From an uncultured Eubacteriales bacterium (GTDB taxonomy: Bacteria; Bacillota; Clostridia; UBA1381), in assembly GCA_905199755.1 (NCBI GenBank), contig CAJKHT010000002.1:1-64000 (forward strand): a stretch of 64,000 bases of DNA. Direction: 5' to 3'. The notes beneath the pieces were generated by a model. It worked only from the letters and a program-made list of their open reading frames with translations, searched no databases and was not told the origin of the DNA. The position numbers and the translations under genes are program-made. Shown here piece by piece: positions 36,007-44,631 of this stretch. Numbering within the stretch: the first letter of the stretch is position 1; each line of letters begins with the position of its first letter.

Positions 36007-37474
36007 GGACGAAGCTCCGGCAAGGAAAATGGTATCGCATGCGGTAAGGAACAAATATGCGGCGCAGGCAAACATATATGAAGCCTCCAACGGTCTTGAT
36101 GCATTATCGGCTGCCGCCGCATTTAAGCCGGATATTCTGCTTACGGATATAAAAATGCCGAAAATGCTCGGCACGGAGCTTGCCCATAAGCTGCTTGAAA
36201 TGTTCCCCGGCTGCAAAATAATATTTTTAAGCGGCTACTCCGACAAGAACTTTTTAAAAACGGCTATCAAGCTGCAGGTAGTAGATTACCTTGAAAAGCC
36301 GCTTGATTTTGATGAGCTGCTTAGTGCCGTTGATAAGGCTGTCTGTCTTATTGAATCGGGTACGCATGAAAAAAACCGTCTTGCCTTTGACGGACTTCTC
36401 GAATGTCTTTTTAAAAATCTTTCCGTCCCCGAAGAATTCAAGGGACAGGAAATTTTAAAGGAGCTGTCACATTCAACAGTGACGGTTTCAATTATTTCGC
36501 CGTGCGGCGAATACCGCACTCCCGTACTCGATATAATTTTCTCGGCAGCGGAACGGCTGTCGCTTAAGCTGCTGGTAAGGCAGAAAAGCACGGGCGTTAT
36601 AGAAATACTGTTTATAAGCCGCAAAAATGATTTTAATCTGCGCGTCAAGGAGCTTTTTGAGGAATTTTTTTCAAAAGCGGAGCCGGGCGAAAAATTCAAA
36701 TGCACCGCAGGCAGCTGTGAATACGGTATCCCGGGAGTACATATATCATATGAAAATGCTGTCTGTGCGCTTGATAAAGCATTTTTCAGACCGCTTAATA
36801 CGCTTGTGTATTACACAAATACCCCGGAACCCGAATACAGCTTTGACGATGTATCTGACAAAATTTACAATGCACTGTCCGAAAACAAAATTGATGAGGC
36901 AAAAAGAATTTCCGAAGAGCTTTACCGTGCTTTGCAGCAAAACAGCAGCATGTTAAGTGCCTCCGCCAAAAAAATCTACTATAATCTTTTTAAAACAATA
37001 CAAACCTTTTACCGGAATTATTTTATTTATTCCGAAAACAACACTTTCAGCGACATTTCGACAATTTTTGAAGCCTCCTCGCTTTCAGAGCTGCATAAGC
37101 ACATGTGCTCGCTGATAGAAAACATCAAGCTGACGGATTCCGATTCCGACGTAAACCGCACCGTGCAGAATGCCATACTCTGCATAGAGCAGAACTACCG
37201 CGATCCTGCTCTTTCCATTGATGATATAGTGAAATTCTGCCACGTTAATGTCAATTACCTCTGCAAAACTTTCAAGAATACCATAGGCGACACAATTAAT
37301 CATTATGTGAACCGCCTGCGTGTTTCAAAAGCGGAGGATATGCTTGCGAAAACAGATTTAACAATTGCGGAAATATCAAGGCAGTGCGGCTTTAACGATG
37401 TAAAATATTTCTGCAAGGTTTTTAAGAAGTACACGGATACCACACCCACCGGTTTCAGAAAAAAATACCGCTGA
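35975..37474 (+). CDS. YesN-type response regulator with AraC DNA-binding domain
   Basis: A 499-residue regulator. The receiver domain (1-125) has the acidic pocket VEDEAPARK (residues 10-18) and the phosphorylation site Asp58 in LLTDIKMPK. A long middle region (about 130-390) is followed by two AraC-type helix-turn-helix motifs (DIVKFCHVNVNYLCKTFKN and IAEISRQCGFNDVKYFCKVF) ending at KKYTDTTPTGFRKKYR. It is translationally coupled to the sensor kinase. It is the probable activator of the polysaccharide locus. Confidence 0.93.
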   Translation: MMNTINIMIVEDEAPARKMVSHAVRNKYAAQANIYEASNGLDALSAAAAFKPDILLTDIKMPKMLGTELAHKLLEMFPGCKIIFLSGYSDKNFLKTAIKLQVVDYLEKPLDFDELLSAVDKAVCLIESGTHEKNRLAFDGLLECLFKNLSVPEEFKGQEILKELSHSTVTVSIISPCGEYRTPVLDIIFSAAERLSLKLLVRQKSTGVIEILFISRKNDFNLRVKELFEEFFSKAEPGEKFKCTAGSCEYGIPGVHISYENAVCALDKAFFRPLNTLVYYTNTPEPEYSFDDVSDKIYNALSENKIDEAKRISEELYRALQQNSSMLSASAKKIYYNLFKTIQTFYRNYFIYSENNTFSDISTIFEASSLSELHKHMCSLIENIKLTDSDSDVNRTVQNAILCIEQNYRDPALSIDDIVKFCHVNVNYLCKTFKNTIGDTINHYVNRLRVSKAEDMLAKTDLTIAEISRQCGFNDVKYFCKVFKKYTDTTPTGFRKKYR

Positions 37475-37554
37475 AAAAAATGTTTCTCCGCATCGATATG
37501 TATTAAATGATATACCCTGAATATATATTAAGATATACAAATTATACAAAAAAT

Positions 37555-37572
37555 TTGATAAAAAGTTAACAA
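37555..37572. promoter_or_regulatory. Rex-binding site upstream of hydCBA
   Basis: TTGATAAAAAGTTAACAA matches 13 of the 14 defined positions of the clostridial Rex box TTGTTAA-N4-TTAACAA. Rex represses fermentation and hydrogenase genes at low NADH/NAD+. The box lies 30-50 bases upstream of the -10 at 37605. Confidence 0.65.
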
Positions 37573-37601
37573 AAAATACCCTATCAAAACATATAATTAA
37601 A

Positions 37602-37610
37602 TGTTATAAT
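37602..37610 (+). promoter_or_regulatory. Extended -10 promoter of hydCBA
   Basis: TGTTATAAT is a consensus extended -10 element (TATAAT at 37605-37610). A good -35 is not visible. The predicted start is near 37617, with AAAAGGAGG before the hydC ATG. Confidence 0.62.
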
Positions 37611-37647
37611 ATACAATACAGGCATAATGTAAAAAGGAGGAACTCTA

Positions 37648-38142
37648 ATGTATAAAGAACCTGCAGTTCCCTTTAAAGGAACAAAAGACCAGGAAAACGA
37701 ACTACGCGGTTTTATTGCCGGCATCAAAAGCGAGCGCGGCGCGCTTATGCCGGTTTTACAGAAAGCACAGGAAATTTACGGGTATCTGCCGATTGAAGTA
37801 CAGAAAATAATCGCCGATGAGCTTAATATTTCGTTAAGCGAGGTTTACGGTGTTGTTACCTTCTATTCGCAGTTTTCATTAAATCCCAAGGGCGAGCATC
37901 GCATAAGCATATGCTTGGGAACGGCATGCTACGTTAAGGGAGCGGATAAAATTCTTAATGCGCTTGAGGACCGTTTGGGAATAAAAGTCGGCGAATGTAC
38001 GGCTGACGGCATATTTTCCCTTGACGCCTGTCGATGCGTCGGAGCATGCGGACTTGCGCCCGTTATGATGATAGACGATGATGTTTACGGCAGACTGACC
38101 GTTGAACAGCTTGACGGCATACTGGCAAAGTACACATCGTAA
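37648..38142 (+). CDS. hydC: Bifurcating [FeFe] hydrogenase subunit gamma (NuoE-like)
   Basis: A 164-residue thioredoxin-like [2Fe-2S] protein of the NuoE/HydC family. Cluster ligands lie in CLGTACYVKGA and CRCVGACGLAPVMMI. The helical N-terminal part holds LMPVLQKAQEIYGYLPIEVQ, a family hallmark. With HydB and HydA downstream (21- and 14-base gaps) it forms the cytoplasmic electron-bifurcating hydrogenase, which couples NADH and reduced ferredoxin oxidation to H2 evolution. Confidence 0.93.
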   Translation: MYKEPAVPFKGTKDQENELRGFIAGIKSERGALMPVLQKAQEIYGYLPIEVQKIIADELNISLSEVYGVVTFYSQFSLNPKGEHRISICLGTACYVKGADKILNALEDRLGIKVGECTADGIFSLDACRCVGACGLAPVMMIDDDVYGRLTVEQLDGILAKYTS

Positions 38143-38163
38143 GGAACAGGAGGTATATATTTA

Positions 38164-40044
38164 ATGCTTACAATCGAACAGTTAAACGAAATACGCAGCA
38201 AGATGAAAGACGTTGTTTCCAACCGTTATCACGGCGGAAATGCCGAAAAATCGGGATTTAAGCGTCAGGTGCTTGTCTGCGGCGGTACAGGCTGTACCTC
38301 ATCGGGCAGCAAGAAAATTCTGGAGATTTTACATGAAGAATTAAAGAAAAACGGGCTTGAAAACGATATTAATGTTGTAAGAACCGGCTGTTTCGGTCTT
38401 TGCTCGCTCGGTCCGGTCATGATAGTTTATCCGGAGGGTTCTTTCTATGCCAAAGTAGAGCCTGAGCATGTTCCCGAAATTGTTGAATCACATCTGAAAA
38501 ACGGCGAAGTGGTAAAATCACTGCTTTATGAGCAGACGGTATGCGATGACGGCACAATAAAGGCTCTCGACGAAACCGATTTCTACAGAAAGCAGTTAAG
38601 AGTTGCTTTAAGAAACTGCGGTGTTATCGATCCCGAAAATATCGAAGAATACATAGCAACGGACGGTTATCAGGCATTGGCAAAGGTGCTTACCTCAATG
38701 ACACCCGATGACGTTATAAATACACTTATAGATTCGGGACTGCGCGGCAGAGGCGGCGGCGGTTTCCCGACGGGTAAAAAATGGGCATTTGCAAAAGCAT
38801 CCGTAAATGACCAGAAATACGTCTGTTGTAACGCCGACGAGGGCGACCCCGGTGCATTTATGGACCGTTCGATTCTCGAAGGCGATCCGCACACGGTTCT
38901 TGAAGCTATGGCTATTGCCGGCTATACAATCGGTGCGAATAAGGGTTACATATACGTTCGTGCGGAATATCCGGTGGCGGTTGACAGACTTAAAATCGCT
39001 ATCGCACAGGCTAAGGAATACGGTCTTTTGGGCGAGGGTATTTTCGGTACGGATTTCTCATTTGATATAGAATTAAGACTCGGTGCCGGTGCATTCGTCT
39101 GCGGTGAGGAAACCGCGCTTATGACCTCGATAGAGGGTCATAGAGGTGAGCCGCGTCCGCGTCCGCCGTTCCCGGCTGTTAAAGGTTTGTTTGAAAAGCC
39201 AACAATTCTTAATAACGTTGAAACCTATGCAAACATCTGTCAGATTATTTTAAAAGGCTCGGACTGGTTCTCGGGCATGGGTACCGCCACCTCAAAGGGT
39301 ACAAAGGTATTTGCTTTGGGCGGAAAAATTACAAATGTCGGACTCGTTGAAGTACCTATGGGTACAACGCTCCGTGAAATCGTTGAGGAAATCGGCGGCG
39401 GCGTTCCGAACGGAAAGAAGTTTAAGGCAGCTCAGACGGGCGGTCCGTCCGGCGGCTGTATTTCGGCTGAAAACATAGACGTTCCGATTGATTATGAAAA
39501 TCTTATCGCATTGGGCTCGATGATGGGCTCGGGCGGTCTTATCGTTATGGACGAGGATACATGTATGGTTGACATCGCTAAATTCTTCCTTGAATTTACC
39601 GTTGATGAATCCTGCGGAAAATGTACCCCCTGCCGTATCGGTACAAAACAGCTTTATCAGTTTATAGATAAAATCACCAGAGGTCAGGGTACAATGGAGG
39701 ATCTTGACAAGATTAAGGAGCTTTGCTCGTACATGAAAGCCACCTCGCTGTGTGCTTTGGGACAGTCGGCTCCGAACCCCGTTATTTCTACAATGCATTG
39801 CTTTGAGGATGAATACATTGCCCACGTTAAGGATAAAACCTGTCCGTCGGGCGTATGCAAAAAGCTTTTGAAATACGAAATAGAAGCGGACAAGTGCAAG
39901 GGCTGTACGCTTTGTGCGCGTAACTGTCCCGTTAATGCAATTTCGGGTACGGTTAAAAATCCGCATGTTATTGACCAGGAAAAATGTATCAAGTGCGGCG
40001 CTTGTCTTTCCAATTGTAAGTTCAAGGCAATTGTCAAGAAATAA
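38164..40044 (+). CDS. hydB: Bifurcating [FeFe] hydrogenase subunit beta (NuoF-like)
   Basis: A 626-residue flavo-iron-sulfur subunit. An N-terminal thioredoxin-like [2Fe-2S] domain has VCGGTGCTSSGS and RTGCFGLCSLGP. The NuoF core holds the FMN/NADH region LRGRGGGGFPTGKKW near residue 192, the SLBB segment, and a [4Fe-4S] motif ESCGKCTPCRIGT near 482. A C-terminal two-[4Fe-4S] ferredoxin domain has CKGCTLCARNCPVNAI and CIKCGACLSNCKFKAI. This is the standard HydB layout and the site of flavin-based bifurcation. Confidence 0.95.
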   Translation: MLTIEQLNEIRSKMKDVVSNRYHGGNAEKSGFKRQVLVCGGTGCTSSGSKKILEILHEELKKNGLENDINVVRTGCFGLCSLGPVMIVYPEGSFYAKVEPEHVPEIVESHLKNGEVVKSLLYEQTVCDDGTIKALDETDFYRKQLRVALRNCGVIDPENIEEYIATDGYQALAKVLTSMTPDDVINTLIDSGLRGRGGGGFPTGKKWAFAKASVNDQKYVCCNADEGDPGAFMDRSILEGDPHTVLEAMAIAGYTIGANKGYIYVRAEYPVAVDRLKIAIAQAKEYGLLGEGIFGTDFSFDIELRLGAGAFVCGEETALMTSIEGHRGEPRPRPPFPAVKGLFEKPTILNNVETYANICQIILKGSDWFSGMGTATSKGTKVFALGGKITNVGLVEVPMGTTLREIVEEIGGGVPNGKKFKAAQTGGPSGGCISAENIDVPIDYENLIALGSMMGSGGLIVMDEDTCMVDIAKFFLEFTVDESCGKCTPCRIGTKQLYQFIDKITRGQGTMEDLDKIKELCSYMKATSLCALGQSAPNPVISTMHCFEDEYIAHVKDKTCPSGVCKKLLKYEIEADKCKGCTLCARNCPVNAISGTVKNPHVIDQEKCIKCGACLSNCKFKAIVKK

Positions 40045-40058
40045 GGAGGATATAATAA

Positions 40059-41789
40059 ATGGTAAACTTAAAAATAAACGGCATCAGCGTTTCTGTGCCT
40101 GAAAATTATACAATCCTTCAGGCAGCAAAAGAGGCAAATGTTGAAATACCCTCGCTGTGCTATTTAAAAGATGTCAACTGCATAGGCGCCTGTCGTGTGT
40201 GCGTTGTTGAAGTGAAAAACAGACGCGGACTGATTGCTTCCTGCGTATACCCCGTTGAGGAGGGCATGGAGGTATTTACAAACACCCCGGCCATAAGAGC
40301 ATCAAGAAAAACAACGATTGAGCTTTTGCTCTCCAACCACAACAAAAAATGTCTTTCCTGCGAACGCAGCACAAGCTGCGAGCTTCAGAAGCTTGCAGCC
40401 GAATACGGTGTTGACGAGGAAAAATACGTTTCAAATAAAGAATTGTGCGATATAGACGAGCTTTCTCCGTATATCGTGCGCGATAACAACAAATGTATAT
40501 TATGCCGCCGCTGCGTGGCAGCATGCAGCAAGGTTCAGGGCATAGGTGCAATCGGCGCAATCGGCAGAGGCTACAACACCCACATCGACTGTGCTTTTGA
40601 CAAGAGCCTTAACGAGGCTCCCTGTGTGGGCTGCGGTCAGTGTCTGGTGGCATGTCCCGTAGGCGCACTCAGAATAAAGAGCAGCACAGAGGTTGTGTGG
40701 GATGCCATATCAAACCCCGACAAGAAAGTGCTTGTATTTACCGCTCCGTCAATACGTGCAACACTGGGCGAATGTTTTGATATGCCCATAGGCACAAACG
40801 TTGAGGGAAAAATGGTTTCGGCAATACGAAAGCTCGGTGTTGACGAAGTATTCAACATGGACGTAACAGCCGACCTTACAATCATGGAGGAGGCTACGGA
40901 GCTTATTGAAAGAATAAACGGCAACGAGGTTCTTCCGATGTTTACAAGCTGCTGTCCCGGCTGGGTTAAATTTGTGGAGCATTACTATCCCGAATTTATA
41001 CCCAATCTTTCAACCTGCAAATCTCCGCAGCAGATGTTCGGTGCGGTTCTTAAGACATACTATGCAAAGAAAAACGGCATTAAGCCCGAGGATTTGTTTG
41101 TAATAAGCGTAATTCCGTGTACCGCAAAGAAGTTTGAGTGCACGCGCTCGGAGGAAAATGCATATGATTTCTCAGATGTTGATGTTTCACTGACAACACG
41201 TGAGCTTGGAGAAATGATAAAGAGAGCCGGTATACGTTTTACCGACCTTGAAGACGAACGCTTTGACGATCCGTTTGAAATTGCCACCGGCGCAGGCGCA
41301 ATTTTCGGTGCAACCGGCGGTGTTATGGAGGCAGCGTTAAGAACTGCTGCCGATGTTCTTGAGGGCGGCTCGGATAAGATTGAATTTACGGAGGTTCGCG
41401 GAACGCAGGGTATAAAAGAAGCTACATACACATTGGCAGGCAAAACTCTTAACATTGCCGTAGCTTCGGGACTTGCAAACGCAAGAGCGCTGTTGGATTC
41501 GATTAAATCAGGCGAAAAGAACTATCAGTTTGTTGAAATCATGGCATGTCCTGGCGGATGCATCAACGGCGGCGGACAGCCTGTACAGAGCGATTCGGTA
41601 CGCAACAGCGTTGATTTAAAGGCTGTACGCGCAAAGGCTCTGTATGATGCCGATGAAAAGCTCGAATACAGAAAATCACATTTAAGTCCTGTTGTAAAGA
41701 TGCTTTATGATGAGTATTTTGAAGCCCCCGGAAAGGAAAAGGCTCATAAGCTTCTTCATACAACATATGTAAAGAGAGAAAAATTTTAA
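40059..41789 (+). CDS. hydA: Bifurcating [FeFe] hydrogenase catalytic subunit alpha
   Basis: A 576-residue group A [FeFe] hydrogenase. The N-terminal [2Fe-2S] domain has CIGACRVC (41-48). The His-ligated cluster is HNKKCLSCERSTSC (94-107). The two-[4Fe-4S] ferredoxin has CILCRRCVAAC and CVGCGQCLVACP. H-cluster motifs are L1 TSCCPGW (296-302), L2 IPCTAKKFE (352-360) and L3 ACPGGCINGGGQP (496-508). L2 has Ile in place of the usual Met. The C-terminal [2Fe-2S] extension of the Thermotoga type is absent. Maturases HydE/F/G are not in the window. Confidence 0.95.
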   Translation: MVNLKINGISVSVPENYTILQAAKEANVEIPSLCYLKDVNCIGACRVCVVEVKNRRGLIASCVYPVEEGMEVFTNTPAIRASRKTTIELLLSNHNKKCLSCERSTSCELQKLAAEYGVDEEKYVSNKELCDIDELSPYIVRDNNKCILCRRCVAACSKVQGIGAIGAIGRGYNTHIDCAFDKSLNEAPCVGCGQCLVACPVGALRIKSSTEVVWDAISNPDKKVLVFTAPSIRATLGECFDMPIGTNVEGKMVSAIRKLGVDEVFNMDVTADLTIMEEATELIERINGNEVLPMFTSCCPGWVKFVEHYYPEFIPNLSTCKSPQQMFGAVLKTYYAKKNGIKPEDLFVISVIPCTAKKFECTRSEENAYDFSDVDVSLTTRELGEMIKRAGIRFTDLEDERFDDPFEIATGAGAIFGATGGVMEAALRTAADVLEGGSDKIEFTEVRGTQGIKEATYTLAGKTLNIAVASGLANARALLDSIKSGEKNYQFVEIMACPGGCINGGGQPVQSDSVRNSVDLKAVRAKALYDADEKLEYRKSHLSPVVKMLYDEYFEAPGKEKAHKLLHTTYVKREKF

Positions 41790-41796
41790 TCCGAAA

Positions 41797-41860
41797 AAAG
41801 GGGATGCTAAAAAAGTTAAGGCTGTTTAAAAAGTCAATTGACTTTTTAAACAGCCCCTTT
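41797..41860. terminator. Bidirectional terminator between hydA and the FAD gene (site B)
   Basis: A 36-bp perfect palindrome spans 41820-41855 (arms begin GGCTGTTTAAAAAGTC around AATT) and is followed by CCTTTGTTTT. An outer AAAGGGG (41797-41803) can pair with CCCCTTT (41854-41860). The left flank AAAAGGGGATGCTAAAAAAG resembles the ends of the elements at 7287 and 54075. Confidence 0.88.
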
Positions 41861-41866
41861 GTTTTA

Positions 41867-43789
41867 TCAATCCTTAAACTCTTTTTGCAGAGGATATTTA
41901 TGTTTAATTCCCAATGCTTTTATTCCCCGCTTAAATTTTTGAATTTCTTTTTCCGTACCGACATATTTTTCGTTCAGATACAGCCAGCCAATATCTTTAA
42001 AATGATATGCCTCCTCATCACCGACACTGCATGCAAACGCAGACGGTATTTCCACTCCGCTGTTCAGCTTTTCTTCAAACTCCGTCAAATACTTACCGTA
42101 AATATCCGACGGCATACAATTTTTCCGTGCGCATATTGCAGCGGCAATCCCGGCTGCCTCGCCCAGACTTCCCAGCGTTCGCATAACCCTTATTGCCGAA
42201 AAGGCGACATGGCTTGCACTCACCGCACGTCCTCCGATGAAAAGATTTTTTATATCCCTTGAATAAAGACATCTGTACGGCACCGGATAAGGCTGAACAA
42301 TTCCTCTGTGATAAGCGAATGAACGAAACGGCTCTCCGAATTCCTCCGTATTATCCGGCTCGGGAAAATGCAAATCGATACTCCACGTCATACACGCGGT
42401 TGCGTCCTCATATACCTTGTGTTCTTCTATATCCTGCTGGGTTAATATATGCTCACCCTTAACACGGTAGCTTTCCCGTTTTCCTCCGAAGGGAGAAACC
42501 CATTTAAGCTCATAATTTTTAAACTTTTCTTTATCGGCAAAATGATTTTTCTGATATGCCCAGTTTGAATATATTGCACGAAGTCCGAAATCTCTTATAT
42601 ACTCCGCCTCGTGTACCATATTGCGTGCAAAGCCGGTTTCCTGTTCCCAGTCTCCGCTATATACATCAAGACAGTTTTCATCATTGAATTTCAGTCCCCA
42701 GTCAATGTCGGGAAACTCCTTTTCCTCCCCGGTCTCTTCACTGTACCACCTGATTGAATGTCCCATAACCAAATTTTCATGTGCTTTCGGTGCAAGAGTC
42801 TCACCAAATTCACTTTCCGATTCTCTGCCGTACATGGTCTGTGCCCCGGCAAGTCTCGACAGCACCGCATCACCCGTACAATCCGAAAAAAGCTTTGCTT
42901 TATACCTGTATTTTTTACCCGTCAGCGTGTCCGTGCATATTATTGCCGAAATTTTACCGTCCTCCGTTATGGCATCCGTAACACAGCGGTTTAGCAAAAC
43001 ACTTTCCCGTGCATCACTCGCCTCAAATGCCGCAAACTTTCTGAAATCCTCATAATACTGCTCTTTGAATATCGCGGGATCACCCATAACAGGCGCGATT
43101 TCCCTTACGACATTTCCTATATTCACATACGGCTTAAGATTAATCATGCCGCCCATACACACGCGTATTTCCGAGCTGTTGCAGCCGCCGAGAACGGCGC
43201 GGTCATTAACCAAAAGAACCTCCGCACCGCTTCTTATCGCCGCCAGAGCCGTACATATTCCCGCAATGCCTCCGCCTGCAACAATCAAGTCATATTCCCT
43301 GCCGCTGTCCTCAATTTCTTTCCAGTTCAGCCGCTTTCGCATAGCGTCAATGCTTTTAACGCTGCTTTCCGGCACTTCTGCCGAATCTGTTAAATAAATT
43401 GCGTCACATCTGCCGTTAAATCCCGTGAGGTCGTGCAGCGCAAGCTTATGAACGCCTTTTTTAAGCATAACCGCACCTGCCCTCTGCCATGCCCACTCGG
43501 TACCGTTTGTACCCAGTGTTTCGGGCAGTTCTTTTCCGTCTGCGGCAATGCGGAATTTTCCGGCACGTGCATTTGCGTTCCATACCGCCGTCCAGTCGCG
43601 CGTTAATGCCCATATGTTATATTCCGCCTCGTATTCGACCGTAAATTCCGTGACGGCATCGCATACGGGAACACCCATTCCGTGTGCCATCAGATATGAA
43701 GAATGTATTGTTTCCATCGAACCGCTGTCAACCACCCAGCCGCCATGCTCATCGAAGCTTTCCGCCTCAATAAATATTTCATTTGCCAT
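41867..43789 (-). CDS. FAD-dependent oxidoreductase with N-terminal carbohydrate-binding-like domain
   Basis: A 640-residue two-part protein. Residues 1-135 form a beta-rich domain (EAESFDEHGGWVVD at 8-21, FNGRCDAIYLTD at 124-135) resembling the jelly-roll domain found with this oxidoreductase family. The FAD domain starts with a Rossmann dinucleotide fold YDLIVAGGGIAGICTALAA (GxGxxG at 172-177), followed by VNDRAVLGGCNSSEIRV and DCTGDAVLSRLAGA. This matches the FAD_oxidored (PF12831-type) family of sugar or amino-acid related dehydrogenases. There is no signal peptide. The start follows GGAGGAAAGTA and overlaps the end of the upstream AraC gene by 11 bases. Substrate is unknown. Confidence 0.82.
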   Translation of the reverse strand: MANEIFIEAESFDEHGGWVVDSGSMETIHSSYLMAHGMGVPVCDAVTEFTVEYEAEYNIWALTRDWTAVWNANARAGKFRIAADGKELPETLGTNGTEWAWQRAGAVMLKKGVHKLALHDLTGFNGRCDAIYLTDSAEVPESSVKSIDAMRKRLNWKEIEDSGREYDLIVAGGGIAGICTALAAIRSGAEVLLVNDRAVLGGCNSSEIRVCMGGMINLKPYVNIGNVVREIAPVMGDPAIFKEQYYEDFRKFAAFEASDARESVLLNRCVTDAITEDGKISAIICTDTLTGKKYRYKAKLFSDCTGDAVLSRLAGAQTMYGRESESEFGETLAPKAHENLVMGHSIRWYSEETGEEKEFPDIDWGLKFNDENCLDVYSGDWEQETGFARNMVHEAEYIRDFGLRAIYSNWAYQKNHFADKEKFKNYELKWVSPFGGKRESYRVKGEHILTQQDIEEHKVYEDATACMTWSIDLHFPEPDNTEEFGEPFRSFAYHRGIVQPYPVPYRCLYSRDIKNLFIGGRAVSASHVAFSAIRVMRTLGSLGEAAGIAAAICARKNCMPSDIYGKYLTEFEEKLNSGVEIPSAFACSVGDEEAYHFKDIGWLYLNEKYVGTEKEIQKFKRGIKALGIKHKYPLQKEFKD

Positions 43790-44627
43790 TACTTTCCTCC
43801 TTACGGTTGACCGGTATTCTTATCTCCCACTCAAATTCGGGATTTTCCATATCTGCCGGGAAAATTTCTATATTCGGAATTTTATAATTTCTTTCATATC
43901 CGCTTGACGGCAGATATGTGCAAAGTATATTCTTGTACACCGTATTTACCTTATCATCTTCCGCACCGCATACCTTAAAGCTCATCCACTGCGACCTCGG
44001 TATACTGATCTCATGCAGAGCGGAGTTTTTATAATCCTTTGCACCTATAATGCATTTTACGCTGTTTCCGTCGTTTTGATATACGGCATAAATACGGTTG
44101 TCCGCCGCAGCTGCCACCTCATCGGCTGTTCCGCTTTCATAAAATGCCGACCATACATCCTCGCAGCACTCCGTATCGCTTATTTCCGATTTGCCCTCAA
44201 ATCCGCAGATTTTAAATTCCGTTTCATCTGTCAGTGAATACGAGAAATCGGTACCGCCGTTCACAAAAACCTCAAAGCTTAACGGTGTATACATTTTTGC
44301 CCTGTGTCCGTGCTGTATAATTTCATTCGGACCATATCCGTGAAATTCCTTAAATGCGCGTGAAAATGATGACGGCGCATCATATCCGTATTTTGCCGCA
44401 AGCTCCGTAACGGAGGTTTGCCCCGAAAACAAATCTTCGGCTGCACGTGACATTCGCCGTTTTCTTATGTATTCACCGAGAGGAATACCTGCCGCAAAGG
44501 AAAACACCCGTCTGAACTCGTACAGAGACATATTTACACTGCGTGCAAGCATGCCTGCATCTATATCAGAACACAGATTTTTTTCAATATATTTTATTAT
44601 CCTGTTAAATTCGCTTAAATTATTCAT
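43779..44627 (-). CDS. AraC-family regulator with C-terminal effector-binding domain
   Basis: A 282-residue regulator with the DNA-binding domain first (residues ~8-105; motifs MLARSVNMSLYEFRRVF and VTELAAKYGYDAPSSFSRAF). A GyrI-like/AraC_E_bind effector domain makes up the C-terminal 160 residues (FVNGGTDFSYSLTDETEF, YKNSALHEISIPRSQWMSFK). This is the Rob/BmrR-like arrangement rather than the sugar-cupin one. It sits between the SDR and FAD genes (4-base gap upstream, 11-base overlap downstream), so it is likely an autoregulated operon member. Confidence 0.9.
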   Translation of the reverse strand: MNNLSEFNRIIKYIEKNLCSDIDAGMLARSVNMSLYEFRRVFSFAAGIPLGEYIRKRRMSRAAEDLFSGQTSVTELAAKYGYDAPSSFSRAFKEFHGYGPNEIIQHGHRAKMYTPLSFEVFVNGGTDFSYSLTDETEFKICGFEGKSEISDTECCEDVWSAFYESGTADEVAAAADNRIYAVYQNDGNSVKCIIGAKDYKNSALHEISIPRSQWMSFKVCGAEDDKVNTVYKNILCTYLPSSGYERNYKIPNIEIFPADMENPEFEWEIRIPVNRKEESNGK

Positions 44628-44631
44628 AATA

